IMG/VR virus record: IMGVR_UViG_3300025407_000161
Span: 1-20,300 of that record
From: a virus
Direction: 5' to 3' (one strand)
DNA length: 20,300 bases
This document shows positions 6,770 to 14,437 of the stretch, one piece after another (position 1 is the stretch's first letter; each line of letters starts with the position of its first letter). The position numbers and the translations under genes are program-made. The notes beneath the pieces are model-generated. The model saw nothing but the letters and a program-made list of their open reading frames with translations, had not been told where the DNA came from and searched no databases.

Positions 6770-7312
6770 TTAATTGAACACGGCCAAAGAAGCATAAACA
6801 GGGTCAATCGCTAAATTGACCGCTGTATTATACATATAAAACCGCACGGCTGATGTTGTTGGAGCGACAGCCGAAAATGATGCGTTTTGATACATTGCCA
6901 TTCCACCTGTCGGATAATTGCTGCTTCCACTCGATGCGGCGCTAAAATTTCCAACTGCTGCATAGTTTGCACTTGATAAAGCATTGGTAAAATTGGCGGT
7001 ATAATCGCCTTGAGCGTTTCTGGTCAAAGAACTCACGTTAAATGAAGCGTTAACAGTTGCGCCGCCCGTGGAGCCGCTAAAAAATACCCAAGCCTTGCAC
7101 AATGTGCCAATTTGCCTTCCTGTGCTGTCGCCAAAAGCAGGGGCGGTATTAGACGCATTGCTAAGAATTTTTCCGCCGCCCGTCATGCTCAAATTTTGGG
7201 ACGTATCAACCGTAATGGCTGTCGTGCCATTATTTTGAATAGCAACGGCACCACTGTTGTCAGGAGTGACAACAAGGCCAGAAGATGTGGTTGCGTTTAA
7301 GATCGTAGCCAT
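6770..7312 (-). CDS. Tail fibre-like protein, 180 aa
   Basis: The ATG at 7312 is preferred over one five codons upstream because it forms a one-base TAATG overlap with the preceding gene, as elsewhere in this array. Residues 1-50 carry the fibre pattern SSGLVVTPDNSGAVAIQNNG then ITVDTSQNLSMTG, a common module of phage fibres that repeats a 'T-x-D-x-S-x-N/A' theme. From about residue 70 there is a distal domain with RQIGTLCKAWVFFSG (approximately 66-80) followed by a jelly-roll-like strand pattern, ending YASLAVFN. The KAWVxF motif with a following 'asfNVsSLTRNAQGDYTANF' strand is a recurring phage fibre tip domain. Likely part of the receptor-binding set. Confidence 0.8.
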   Translation of the reverse strand: MATILNATTSSGLVVTPDNSGAVAIQNNGTTAITVDTSQNLSMTGGGKILSNASNTAPAFGDSTGRQIGTLCKAWVFFSGSTGGATVNASFNVSSLTRNAQGDYTANFTNALSSANYAAVGNFSAASSGSSNYPTGGMAMYQNASFSAVAPTTSAVRFYMYNTAVNLAIDPVYASLAVFN

Positions 7313-7599
7313 TACAGCACCACCCACTTAGAGCCGCTTGGAACCGTAACGCTAATGCCAGAATTGACCGTAATCGGCCCGGCTGACACTGCGCTGCTTC
7401 CTGACGGGATACTATACGATGTTGAGACAGTTTGCGAGTTCACAAAGAACGGACCTGTGTTCACCAACGCGCCAGCCGAATTGATGAGAGGGATCGTTCC
7501 GGATGCCGCCTGAAGGCTTTGCGTCTGCGTTCCCGCAACCGCTGGTGGGGACAAGGTAATTTGACCTGACGATGATCCGTTGAGTGTTAAATTGCCCAT
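7312..7599 (-). CDS. Minimal fibre protein, 95 aa; C-terminus is a diverged copy of the large fibre's end
   Basis: The ATG at 7599 overlaps the endonuclease stop by one base (TAATG) and is chosen over one 12 codons upstream. The protein joins two modules. The first is the N-terminal LTLNGSSSGQITLSPPAVAG (also opening the 200-aa fibre). The second is a C-terminal 45 residues with QTVSTSYSIPSGSSAVSAGP and ending VTVPSGSKWVVL. The latter aligns with the last 45 residues of the 1106-aa fibre (QTVNSSYSIPSNTN, ending STWTVI). It is thus a very short fibre with an anchor and a terminal domain but almost no shaft. It may be a degenerate fibre, a capping subunit, or a leftover from recombination around the endonuclease gene. 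Confidence 0.72.
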   Translation of the reverse strand: MGNLTLNGSSSGQITLSPPAVAGTQTQSLQAASGTIPLINSAGALVNTGPFFVNSQTVSTSYSIPSGSSAVSAGPITVNSGISVTVPSGSKWVVL

Positions 7600-8453
7600 T
7601 ATGCCGCCTCCGCCAGAACTATCCGGCTCTTGCACCGATCCATATGATACCTGTTCATGGCACTTCCGCCACCTTCTTTACCACAATGTGGGCAAATCTG
7701 CCGCATCCTTAATTTGGCCATATGCTCTTCTGAAAACTTTTTCCCAGTCCAAGGACCGGGGCGACCACGCCCCCAAGAAGCAATTTTCTCCAATGTTTCA
7801 GAAGAATGTTTTCGGCCAAAAAATGGGTTAAGTTCTCCCTGCCGTTTGGCGGAAAGTTTTTGTTTTGTAAATTCACTATGCGGGCTGCGAACCACATTTC
7901 TTTTTTGGCTTATGCTCATTTTTGCACGAGTTTCATCAGAATGCTTTTTCCCCTTAAATGGAGAATTATGGGTTCTGTAATATTGCCGTATTTTTTCTTT
8001 TTGTTCTTCTGGCAATTTGCGACCACGCTGCGTTTCGCTAATTTTGCGACGATATTCATCGTCAACTACCCGTTTTGTTTTTGACCATTCAATAAATTTG
8101 GCAGTTTGTTTTTTCTTTGTTTCATCGGAAACATTAATGGCGCCGTCTCCGCCATCCGTGCAATTAACCAAAATTCCGGTTCCAATATCTTTCCGGCCAT
8201 ATTGTCTGATAAATTCAACTTCTAATTGAAGTGCTTCTTGGCTGGTTAAGCCATCTTTAACAACAGTTATAATCGGTTCTTGCCCATTGCGAAGCAACTT
8301 GGCAACAACGCGAACAGCCCATTTTTTATTGTTACGGCCAGCCTTAGCATCCCGCAAATGAATACGCTTGCGCGGCCCCGTTCCTTTACCAACGTAAAAG
8401 GGCGTCCCGTCTGGATAACTATAAGTATAAACGTAAAATTTCTTTTCGGTCAT
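7599..8453 (-). CDS. GIY-YIG homing endonuclease with NUMOD3 repeats and C-terminal zinc finger
   Basis: This 284-aa protein has an N-terminal GIY-YIG nuclease domain. YVY (8-10) and YVGKG (20-24) are the two name motifs, arginines follow at 28-34, and Glu78 in ALQLEVEFI is the likely metal-binding catalytic residue (Glu80 is an alternative). C-terminal DNA-binding repeats of the NUMOD3 type are at about 167-184 (KGKKHSDETRAKMS), 212-228 (GRKHSSETLEKI) and 236-252 (GKKFSEEHMAKL), with a degenerate one near 130-155. C254, C257, H270 and C274 form a probable zinc finger. It would cut a specific site in endonuclease-free relatives and spread by repair. The ATG at 8453 overlaps the large fibre stop as ATGA, so it is free-standing, not intronic. 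The gene is clearly AT-richer than neighbours, consistent with transfer. Confidence 0.93.
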   Translation of the reverse strand: MTEKKFYVYTYSYPDGTPFYVGKGTGPRKRIHLRDAKAGRNNKKWAVRVVAKLLRNGQEPIITVVKDGLTSQEALQLEVEFIRQYGRKDIGTGILVNCTDGGDGAINVSDETKKKQTAKFIEWSKTKRVVDDEYRRKISETQRGRKLPEEQKEKIRQYYRTHNSPFKGKKHSDETRAKMSISQKRNVVRSPHSEFTKQKLSAKRQGELNPFFGRKHSSETLEKIASWGRGRPGPWTGKKFSEEHMAKLRMRQICPHCGKEGGGSAMNRYHMDRCKSRIVLAEAA

Positions 8454-11400
8454 ATTACGGTCCAAGTCGAGGATGCGCCGACCGTGATCGTCGCGCCACT
8501 CGCAATAGTGACAGGCCCGAACGTGCCAGCGTTGGTGTTTGACGGGATGCTATACGACGAATTGACGGTCTGGCCGTTATTCCAGAAGATTTGATCCGTG
8601 CCGCCGCCTGTCGCACTGGCTGTAATCGTTGTCCATGTCGGGGGTGCTGACGGGCCACCGGACACAAAGGCTTGACCGGAAGTGCCATAATTGACCGTGG
8701 CTGCTGCAACAGAGCCAATGCCCCACGCGCCAGACGTATTAATCGCAAACTGGCCTGAACCGTTCGTGTAGAACGACAGCGGCAAATATGTGCCGGTGCC
8801 GTTGATGCCAGATACCAACTGAACGTCGGTTGAGCCGTTCGTCGCAATCAGAATTTTTGACGCATTGGTTGGATTAGAATTGTTTGTAGCTTGCCAAGAC
8901 GCCGCCGTTGAGGTGCCAGATGGCAGGGCATAGATGCCGGTCGTGCTGTTGGCTGTACTGGTTTGGAAGGCAAAACGGGATGCCACGGTCGTATTGGTGA
9001 AGTCAGCAAGGAACAACGCGCCTGTGCCGGTGGCTGTGATGTTGCCGCTTGTTGTCGGCGTCGTAATTGTGGGCGACGTGGCCAAGACAATACCGCCCGA
9101 GCCAGTGACTGCTTGGCCCAATGCGGTCTGGACGCCCGTGCCAAATGATGTGATGCCCGTGCCGCCATTCGCAATCGCAAGTGTGCCACCAAGTGTTATA
9201 GCACCGGTGGTGGCGGTGTTCGGCGTCAAGCCGGTTGTTCCCGCGCTAAATGACGTTACGCCGCCCGTTGACGCAGCCCACGTTGCCGTCGTGCCGTTTG
9301 AGGTCAAGACATAGCCACTCGTTCCAATGGCGAGGCGCGTTGCGCTATTTGTGCCATTGCCAATGATGAGGTCGCCCGTGGACGTGATCGGAGAAAGAGC
9401 ATTGAAAGCCGCAGATGCTGTGGTTTGCCCCGTACCACCATTGGCGATGTTAAGTGTGCCAGACAGTGTGATCGCGCCAGTCGTGCCGGTCGATGGAGAG
9501 AACCCCGTCGTACCAGCCGAGAATGACGTGACGCCGCCAGTTGATGCCGCCCAAGTAGGGACGCCGCCAGCCAATGTGAGGACGTAACCGTTTGTCCCCG
9601 CTGCAAGGCGCGACCAAGTATTTGTGCCGGAGCCATAAAGCAAATCGCCGGTCGCAACTGCTGTTTGGCCCGTGCCGCCGACCGTTGCACCGACCGAGCC
9701 TGACGTAATTTGCGAGCCAGCGATGGCGATTGACGTGTTGGACGCCGCCGTCAACTGCCCCTGAGCATTAACCGTGAATGTGCCGACCGACGATGCCGAA
9801 CCGTAAGAATTAGCAGAAACCGCCGTGTTTGTGATGCTGAACGTGGTGCCTGTAAGCGTGAGGCCCGTGCCAGCGGAGTATGACGTTGATGCACCGATTT
9901 GCACAAACACCAGCGGCGTTGTGCCGATTGTAATTGGCGCGTCCGTTGTCTGCACCCACTGGGTATTGGCGTTGACTGTTCCGTTAATGATGAACGTCGT
10001 GTCGCCCGGCGCAACTTCATTCTGACCAGTGCCGGTTTGATCGTAGTCAGTTGCGCGGGTAAGCACCCAGCCAACAGAACCCGAACCAACGCTTGTAACC
10101 GTGTAAATGCCGTTATATTGGCCGCTGGTTTCGTTCTTGACGAGGATACGCTGGCCGACCGATGGATTACCGCCGTCAATGGCGAGCGTGGCGAATGGCG
10201 ATGTCTTGGTGATTGTAGCACCGACGCCCGACGATCCGTTGTTATAGGTCACCGTGCCGAGGTCTGCCGTCGTCGCGTATTCGCAAGCGGCGTGGTAGTT
10301 GTTCCCGCTGACGACAGAATCGACATAAGTCTTGTTAACAATATCGGTCCCGCCCGATGGCGCGGTCGAGATTGTGCCGGTCGTCATCGCAACGCTGGTG
10401 GCAGATGCCGCGCCGAGGGTCGGGGTCACCAGCGTCGGCGAATTTGACAGCACCACGGAGCCCGTGCCGGTTGATGTCGTTGTGCCAGTGCCGCCATATG
10501 CAACACCAACCGTCGTTCCTTGCCAAACGCCTGTTGCAATTGTTCCAACGCTTGTAAGAGATGAATTGACAACCGTGCTATTCAGCGTTGAGCCAGAAAG
10601 AGTGCCAGCGGGAGCAACAACTGCCGTCGCTGACGCCGCAGTCAATTGGCCTTGTGCATTGACTGTAATTGACGGAACAGACGACGCACCACCATAAGAG
10701 CCAGCCGTCACCGTCGTATTGGCAATGCTAATTGTGCCGGATGATGTAATTGGATTTGTGGTGCTGCTGCTTAAACCGGTGCCGACGCCAATGCTCGTGA
10801 CCGTGCCGGTGCCGCCCGCGCTAACCCAAACAGGATTTGCTCCCGCGCCTTGTGTTTGAAGAATTTGGCCAGCAATGCCGGGAGAAAGCGCCACCCAAGT
10901 GCCCGCTCCTCTATACAGAAACGAGCCCTGACCCGTGCCAAACACGGCATCAAGCAATGATGTTAAAGAAACCCCAACGGGCGCGGCTGTTGAGCCTGTC
11001 GCATTTGCAACGACGTAATTTGTAGTGATCGGTGCAAGAGAAATGGTTCGGTTTGCGGAAAGATCGCCGCCACCGGTGAGCCCAGTACCCGCCGTAATTG
11101 TTGTCGAGGAAGCCGCAGCGCCAATATTTGACGGAACAATTGTAATACTTTGTGCTGATGTCAGGCGGCCATAGGCATCAACCGTAAACCGAGACAACGC
11201 AGAACTTGTGCCATATGTTCCCGCCGTGACGCCGGTGCTTGGCAAAGAAATTGTGCCGCTTGTCGTGATTGTGCCACCGTTGAGGCCGTCTCCTGCCGTC
11301 ACAGACGTGACAGTACCTGTCCCGTAACTTTGCGCTTTGACGAATGCCGTCGTGGCGATTTGTGTGCTGCTATCAGATGATGTCGGTGTTGGGGCGGTTG

Positions 11401-11770
11401 GTGTTCCGGTAAAGGCGGGCGAATTGAGCGGTGCCGCGCCGAGCAAAGTCATTGTTTGAGAAACAGTCAAATCCTGCGGTTGCGCCGCGCTGCCCGTATT
11501 ATTGCCCTTGATGGTGTTCGCCGCCATCGGGGAAAGGTATGAATTGGTGACACTATTCGTGTTCAAACCAATCGTGCCTGTCGTCGTAATTGTGCCGCCT
11601 GACAGCGGAGACTGCGCCGTAATCGACGTGACAGTTCCGCCGTTTGCGTTGAGATTAGCGATTTGCTGGGCACTAACGGCATACGATGTTCCGCCCTGCA
11701 CGACATTAAGAAGCGACGTGCCGCTGAGGCTAGTCAGAACTGGGAGGTTCGTGATTGTAATGTTGCTCAT
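8450..11770 (-). CDS. Large repeat-built tail fibre, 1106 aa
   Basis: The protein is almost free of Cys, Lys and Glu and is dominated by Gly, Thr, Ser and Ala, as in trimeric phage fibres. Its N-terminus (SNITITNLPVLTSLSGTSLL) is a common phage fibre anchor. The shaft uses recurring strand modules: GTVTS-type (45-69, 152-176, 322-349), SYG...VNAQGQLTAAS-type (182-206, 354-380, 651-677), and a 74-residue unit present twice (708-781 and 799-872). Residues 480-625 form a compact non-repeat domain with KNETSGQYNGIYTV and GWVLTRATDYDQTG, also widespread in fibres. The C-terminal 45 residues recur in the 95-aa protein downstream. No intramolecular chaperone domain is visible. The ATG at 11770 overlaps the upstream stop (ATGA). 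It is probably the main host-recognition fibre or its shaft. Confidence 0.92.
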   Translation of the reverse strand: MSNITITNLPVLTSLSGTSLLNVVQGGTSYAVSAQQIANLNANGGTVTSITAQSPLSGGTITTTGTIGLNTNSVTNSYLSPMAANTIKGNNTGSAAQPQDLTVSQTMTLLGAAPLNSPAFTGTPTAPTPTSSDSSTQIATTAFVKAQSYGTGTVTSVTAGDGLNGGTITTSGTISLPSTGVTAGTYGTSSALSRFTVDAYGRLTSAQSITIVPSNIGAAASSTTITAGTGLTGGGDLSANRTISLAPITTNYVVANATGSTAAPVGVSLTSLLDAVFGTGQGSFLYRGAGTWVALSPGIAGQILQTQGAGANPVWVSAGGTGTVTSIGVGTGLSSSTTNPITSSGTISIANTTVTAGSYGGASSVPSITVNAQGQLTAASATAVVAPAGTLSGSTLNSTVVNSSLTSVGTIATGVWQGTTVGVAYGGTGTTTSTGTGSVVLSNSPTLVTPTLGAASATSVAMTTGTISTAPSGGTDIVNKTYVDSVVSGNNYHAACEYATTADLGTVTYNNGSSGVGATITKTSPFATLAIDGGNPSVGQRILVKNETSGQYNGIYTVTSVGSGSVGWVLTRATDYDQTGTGQNEVAPGDTTFIINGTVNANTQWVQTTDAPITIGTTPLVFVQIGASTSYSAGTGLTLTGTTFSITNTAVSANSYGSASSVGTFTVNAQGQLTAASNTSIAIAGSQITSGSVGATVGGTGQTAVATGDLLYGSGTNTWSRLAAGTNGYVLTLAGGVPTWAASTGGVTSFSAGTTGFSPSTGTTGAITLSGTLNIANGGTGQTTASAAFNALSPITSTGDLIIGNGTNSATRLAIGTSGYVLTSNGTTATWAASTGGVTSFSAGTTGLTPNTATTGAITLGGTLAIANGGTGITSFGTGVQTALGQAVTGSGGIVLATSPTITTPTTSGNITATGTGALFLADFTNTTVASRFAFQTSTANSTTGIYALPSGTSTAASWQATNNSNPTNASKILIATNGSTDVQLVSGINGTGTYLPLSFYTNGSGQFAINTSGAWGIGSVAAATVNYGTSGQAFVSGGPSAPPTWTTITASATGGGTDQIFWNNGQTVNSSYSIPSNTNAGTFGPVTIASGATITVGASSTWTVI
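9155..9649 (-). repeat. Two 74-residue fibre shaft repeats (9428-9649 and 9155-9376)
   Basis: The two units encode GDLLYGSGTNTWSRLAAGTN... and GDLIIGNGTNSATRLAIGTS..., each continuing through GYVLT, TWAASTGGVTSFSAGTTG and GAITL, and ending IANGGTG. They are offset by 91 residues, with a short spacer between. The protein identity is high, while the DNA copies have drifted. Such units are targets for in-frame recombination that lengthens or shortens the fibre. Confidence 0.85.
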
Positions 11771-12498
11771 GTCGCAGGCCCAGTTTGTGGTATCTGAGTA
11801 TAGCCATAAGGCAGCCCGACCAGTGCGGTCACCATAAGCGTGGTGCTTTGCAACAAGCCGTTCGCAGGTATAGCATTGTTCGTTTGATAAGTGAATGCCG
11901 TAGCTGTGGTTACAGTGACACTATAAAAACCGTCTGCGGCATTATTTGACAGTCCCTCAACGGCAATTTGGTCATTGGTTGAAAGTCCATGCGGCGACGA
12001 ACAGGTGACAGTAATGGTGTTTGTTCCATTTGATGTCACGGACAAAAGAGGAAGCGCCACACGGTATGTCGTCTGGTTGTTGAGGGGCATGACGGCGCTC
12101 TGATCAAGACCAACCGGCTGGCCGATAGGCTGCGTTGTGATTGATTGGCCGTTTTCGGTGACAAGACTGACAGTCGGGTAGATCGGAATGCCCGTTGTCG
12201 GGTCTGTTTGAGCGCCTTGAGACACAGCAATTGTGGTTGTTTCTGCCGAATAATAGTCCTGAACGCGCGGATTTTGGATCGGCGTAGGATCGGCGGGCAG
12301 GACAATAGCCCTCAATTGGTTTTGAGGAACGTCATTGCATGGGTTGCACACCAAAATGCGCTTGTTGATAAGGCCCGCACCCGCGTAATCAAACTGCCAT
12401 TGCAATTGATAATGGTTCACCAAAAATCCACATCTGTCGCAAATACCAAAGGCGCGTGGATTTCTGCTTGATACGGATGCGCGGCCATGAGGTCTCAC
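11767..12498 (-). CDS. Zinc-ribbon virion-region protein with an inserted beta domain, 243 aa (GTG start)
   Basis: The N-terminal 60 residues contain two CxxC pairs, Cys20/Cys23 (CDRCGF) and Cys51/Cys54 (CNPCND), around a Trp-containing strand: a zinc ribbon. Proteins with this GICDRCGF motif are common in podovirus and prophage structural clusters between the adaptor and fibre genes; their exact role is unknown. Residues 150-215 form a beta domain (LLSVTSNGTNTITVT... HGLSTNDQIAVEG) resembling the insert in the neighbouring gp4-like adaptor. No ATG precedes the zinc ribbon. The GTG at 12498 overlaps the adaptor stop as GTGA and is taken as the start. The last codons overlap the large fibre start (ATGA). 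A neck or fibre-attachment role is inferred from position only. Confidence 0.8.
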   Translation of the reverse strand: MRPHGRASVSSRNPRAFGICDRCGFLVNHYQLQWQFDYAGAGLINKRILVCNPCNDVPQNQLRAIVLPADPTPIQNPRVQDYYSAETTTIAVSQGAQTDPTTGIPIYPTVSLVTENGQSITTQPIGQPVGLDQSAVMPLNNQTTYRVALPLLSVTSNGTNTITVTCSSPHGLSTNDQIAVEGLSNNAADGFYSVTVTTATAFTYQTNNAIPANGLLQSTTLMVTALVGLPYGYTQIPQTGPAT

Positions 12499-13433
12499 CT
12501 AAAGTACCCCTGAATTTGCGGTGAAATATACTGCTGCGCCTGTTCCACGTTCTGTTCTGCCGCGATCTCATACGCTTCATCGGCCAAAGGCTTCAAAATG
12601 GCTACCTTTTGAGGGTTCCAAATGACGGCAAGGCGCTGCGCCAAGCCATAGGCATAGGCTTCCATCCAAAGATATGGAATCTCGACGGTTTGGCCGTTTG
12701 TGAAGCCGCTGTCTTGAATTTGCCGCACACGATAATATTTCAAGTATTGCGACGACGTTCCATCTGGCACCGGCCAAAGCGTGACCGAAGGGCCAGGAGA
12801 GCCGGTCGAGCGTGACGGATCATTAAGGCGGTCAAACCAGAACACCGTCGGGAAGCCCGTCTGCTGCTTGTTTGGATACGATGCGTATTCCGTGCGCGAG
12901 ACAGGCAAAATGATGCGATCAATCGGTTGTGAGTTTGACTGCGTCGTCGTGACATAGGCGTCGAGGATGACCACTGTGCTCGGATCGACCGAATATGTGC
13001 CTGCGGGCGTCTGAGACGAGATCGTGCCGCCCGTCGCCGAGCCATTGTAAGAGGACGCAAATGACACAGAGCCATTCTTTGACGCCGTGACAGTCTGGAC
13101 GCCATCGACGACCGTGGTCCCCGACACCGTGATTTGGCTCCCGACCGTATAAACCGGCGTGTTGGGCGTTGCGTATGTGAGCGTTGTCGTAGCCCCGTTA
13201 CCTGTAACGGTCAAGATTGTTGGCGTCTGGTTGAACGTGACTTGCTGGAGATCGACAGCCCACAGGTTCACGCCACGGTTTGACCACGTCGCAAGAAGCA
13301 TGTTGGTCGCCATACGAGAGGCTTCCATGTGCTCTTGGGTGATAGCCGTGTTTCTGACTTCGCAAAGATTGTATGCGTAGAGTACAAGCTCGCCGAGAGA
13401 CGGATTAAAGTTGTAGGTGCCGCTCGTGGTCAT
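12495..13433 (-). CDS. Head-tail adaptor, P22 gp4-like (packaged DNA stabilisation protein), 312 aa
   Basis: The N-terminal 70 residues (LGELVLYAYNLCEVRN, then EASRMATNMLLATWSNRGVN and LWAVDLQQVTF) and the C-terminal helices (WMEAYAYGLAQRLAVIW, then YEIAAEQN) match the P22 tail accessory factor gp4 family. That protein binds the portal after packaging and seals DNA in podovirus heads. In typical members the QVTF strand leads directly into a TYxLDPxxVxxLDAY-like segment. Here that segment (TYSVDPSTVVILDAY) begins at residue 146, because a beta domain of roughly 70 residues (72-140) is inserted. The ATG at 13433 has GAGGAG at about seven bases. It links the head genes to the tail genes and supports a podovirus-like particle. 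Confidence 0.88.
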   Translation of the reverse strand: MTTSGTYNFNPSLGELVLYAYNLCEVRNTAITQEHMEASRMATNMLLATWSNRGVNLWAVDLQQVTFNQTPTILTVTGNGATTTLTYATPNTPVYTVGSQITVSGTTVVDGVQTVTASKNGSVSFASSYNGSATGGTISSQTPAGTYSVDPSTVVILDAYVTTTQSNSQPIDRIILPVSRTEYASYPNKQQTGFPTVFWFDRLNDPSRSTGSPGPSVTLWPVPDGTSSQYLKYYRVRQIQDSGFTNGQTVEIPYLWMEAYAYGLAQRLAVIWNPQKVAILKPLADEAYEIAAEQNVEQAQQYISPQIQGYFR

Positions 13434-13445
13434 AACGGCTCCTCA

Positions 13446-14270
13446 TCAGAAGTTTGTCGATGTAGCGTCAGCAATAAGATAACCACCTGCAAAGATTGAT
13501 GCGGTAAACGGCCCACCCGTATTGGACTTCATTTGATATTGAATGTCCGTGCCGCCGGGGTGGCCTACAGGAACCGTGTAGGGGATGTTAAAAATCTGCA
13601 CAAATGGCGACTGCGACAGCAACGTCGTGTTGCCATTGACTGTGTAGTTGTAGCCGTTTTCTTGGATTGTATTGCCAAGGTTGAATTTGTTGTATTCGGC
13701 ATAAAGCATGTAGTTGCTGGATGTGAACCCAATGCTTGCGTTCGCCTGAACATAAGTCAGATAGAACGTGTAGCCCTTTGGCACGGTGTAAATTGACATT
13801 TGCGTCTGCCCAACGCCAGCGTTGATCTGCGCGTAAAGGACGGTCGCAATTTTGGCTGTGATGTTACCGGCATTGATGCCATTGGTCACAAACAAACCAT
13901 TGATGCGGAAAAATGAGTTGGTCGTCGTTGCAGTGCCTGAACCGTTCAACGTGACTGTTTCTGACAAAAGGTTGTAGTTTGCATCCAAACCATTGACCTG
14001 AATGATCAACCCAGCGTCGGTTGCGCCGGATGCGCTGAGAAGCACCACAACGCCCGCGGAAGATGGGTAAGCATATACTCCGCCCGATTGCGTTAAGCCT
14101 TCCCACAAAGGACCAAGAGCCGTTCCGGCAACCTGAGTGCTGTAGCCAAAGATTTCAACCGGTTGATGGTTGGTAATTAATCCACGGCCAACTTGAAGTT
14201 CAAATGGCTCGTGCTTGCCGTTCTTTGTGATTGAATCCCAAACGACGCCGGATTGAGAGATCGTGCCCAT
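13446..14270 (-). CDS. Virion structural protein upstream of the neck adaptor, 274 aa
   Basis: It begins MGTISQSGVVWDSITKNGKH. The body is a beta-rich, low-charge protein with a marked Gly/Ser/Thr content, an ITAKI strand region, then SIYTVPKGYTFYLTYVQANA (about residues 158-177) and a C-terminal domain with PFVQIFNIPYTVPVG. The TVPKGxxxxLxxVqa pattern is typical of phage structural proteins sometimes annotated as head or decoration proteins. I do not recognise a named family with certainty. The ATG at 14270 lies two bases after the stop of the small basic gene, and no strong Shine-Dalgarno sequence is present, suggesting coupling. A capsid decoration or tail hub role is possible. Confidence 0.8.
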   Translation of the reverse strand: MGTISQSGVVWDSITKNGKHEPFELQVGRGLITNHQPVEIFGYSTQVAGTALGPLWEGLTQSGGVYAYPSSAGVVVLLSASGATDAGLIIQVNGLDANYNLLSETVTLNGSGTATTTNSFFRINGLFVTNGINAGNITAKIATVLYAQINAGVGQTQMSIYTVPKGYTFYLTYVQANASIGFTSSNYMLYAEYNKFNLGNTIQENGYNYTVNGNTTLLSQSPFVQIFNIPYTVPVGHPGGTDIQYQMKSNTGGPFTASIFAGGYLIADATSTNF

Positions 14271-14272
14271 AA

Positions 14273-14437
14273 TTACTTACCTTTTTTCCGTGCCGCAGCG
14301 GCGTTGTCGATCAAGTTCGGGTATGGCCGCCCAGCAGCTCTTGCCCTTGCTTTAGCACTTTGCTCCTGCTTATGCGACAAGTGCTTTGTGTGATGATCCT
14401 TGGGCAATTTCTTTTCCCAGAAAGGCTTCTCGGCCAT
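14273..14437 (-). CDS. Small basic phage protein, 54 aa
   Basis: It begins MAEKPFWEKKLPKDHHTKHL and continues with a Lys/Arg/Ala-rich helix and AAGRPYPNLIDNAAAARKKG. Short proteins with FWEKK near the start and AGRPYPNxxDN near the end are a recurrent family in phages, next to DUF6321-type genes. The start overlaps the upstream stop by one base (TAATG). It is strongly basic and could bind DNA or act in head assembly, but nothing shows this directly. Confidence 0.75.
   Translation of the reverse strand: MAEKPFWEKKLPKDHHTKHLSHKQEQSAKARARAAGRPYPNLIDNAAAARKKGK

Noticed and set aside
7599-8453. Intron or intein carrying the endonuclease
   Set aside because: The endonuclease has its own start and stop with ATGA/TAATG junctions to intact flanking genes. 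No split gene or splicing motifs are seen.
8455-9690. Minus-strand Arg/Ala-rich open frames within the large fibre
   Set aside because: They lie inside the 1106-aa fibre in another frame and read as low-quality Arg/Ser/Ala strings; the fibre frame has clear repeats and proper junctions.
8450-11770. Regularly spaced repeats considered as a CRISPR array
   Set aside because: Units are long, diverged, in frame and protein-coding, with no short identical repeats or unique spacers of constant size.
1579-11770. Diversity-generating retroelement acting on fibre genes
   Set aside because: No reverse transcriptase, template repeat or C-type lectin variable region is visible in the window. It could only exist if those parts lay outside.
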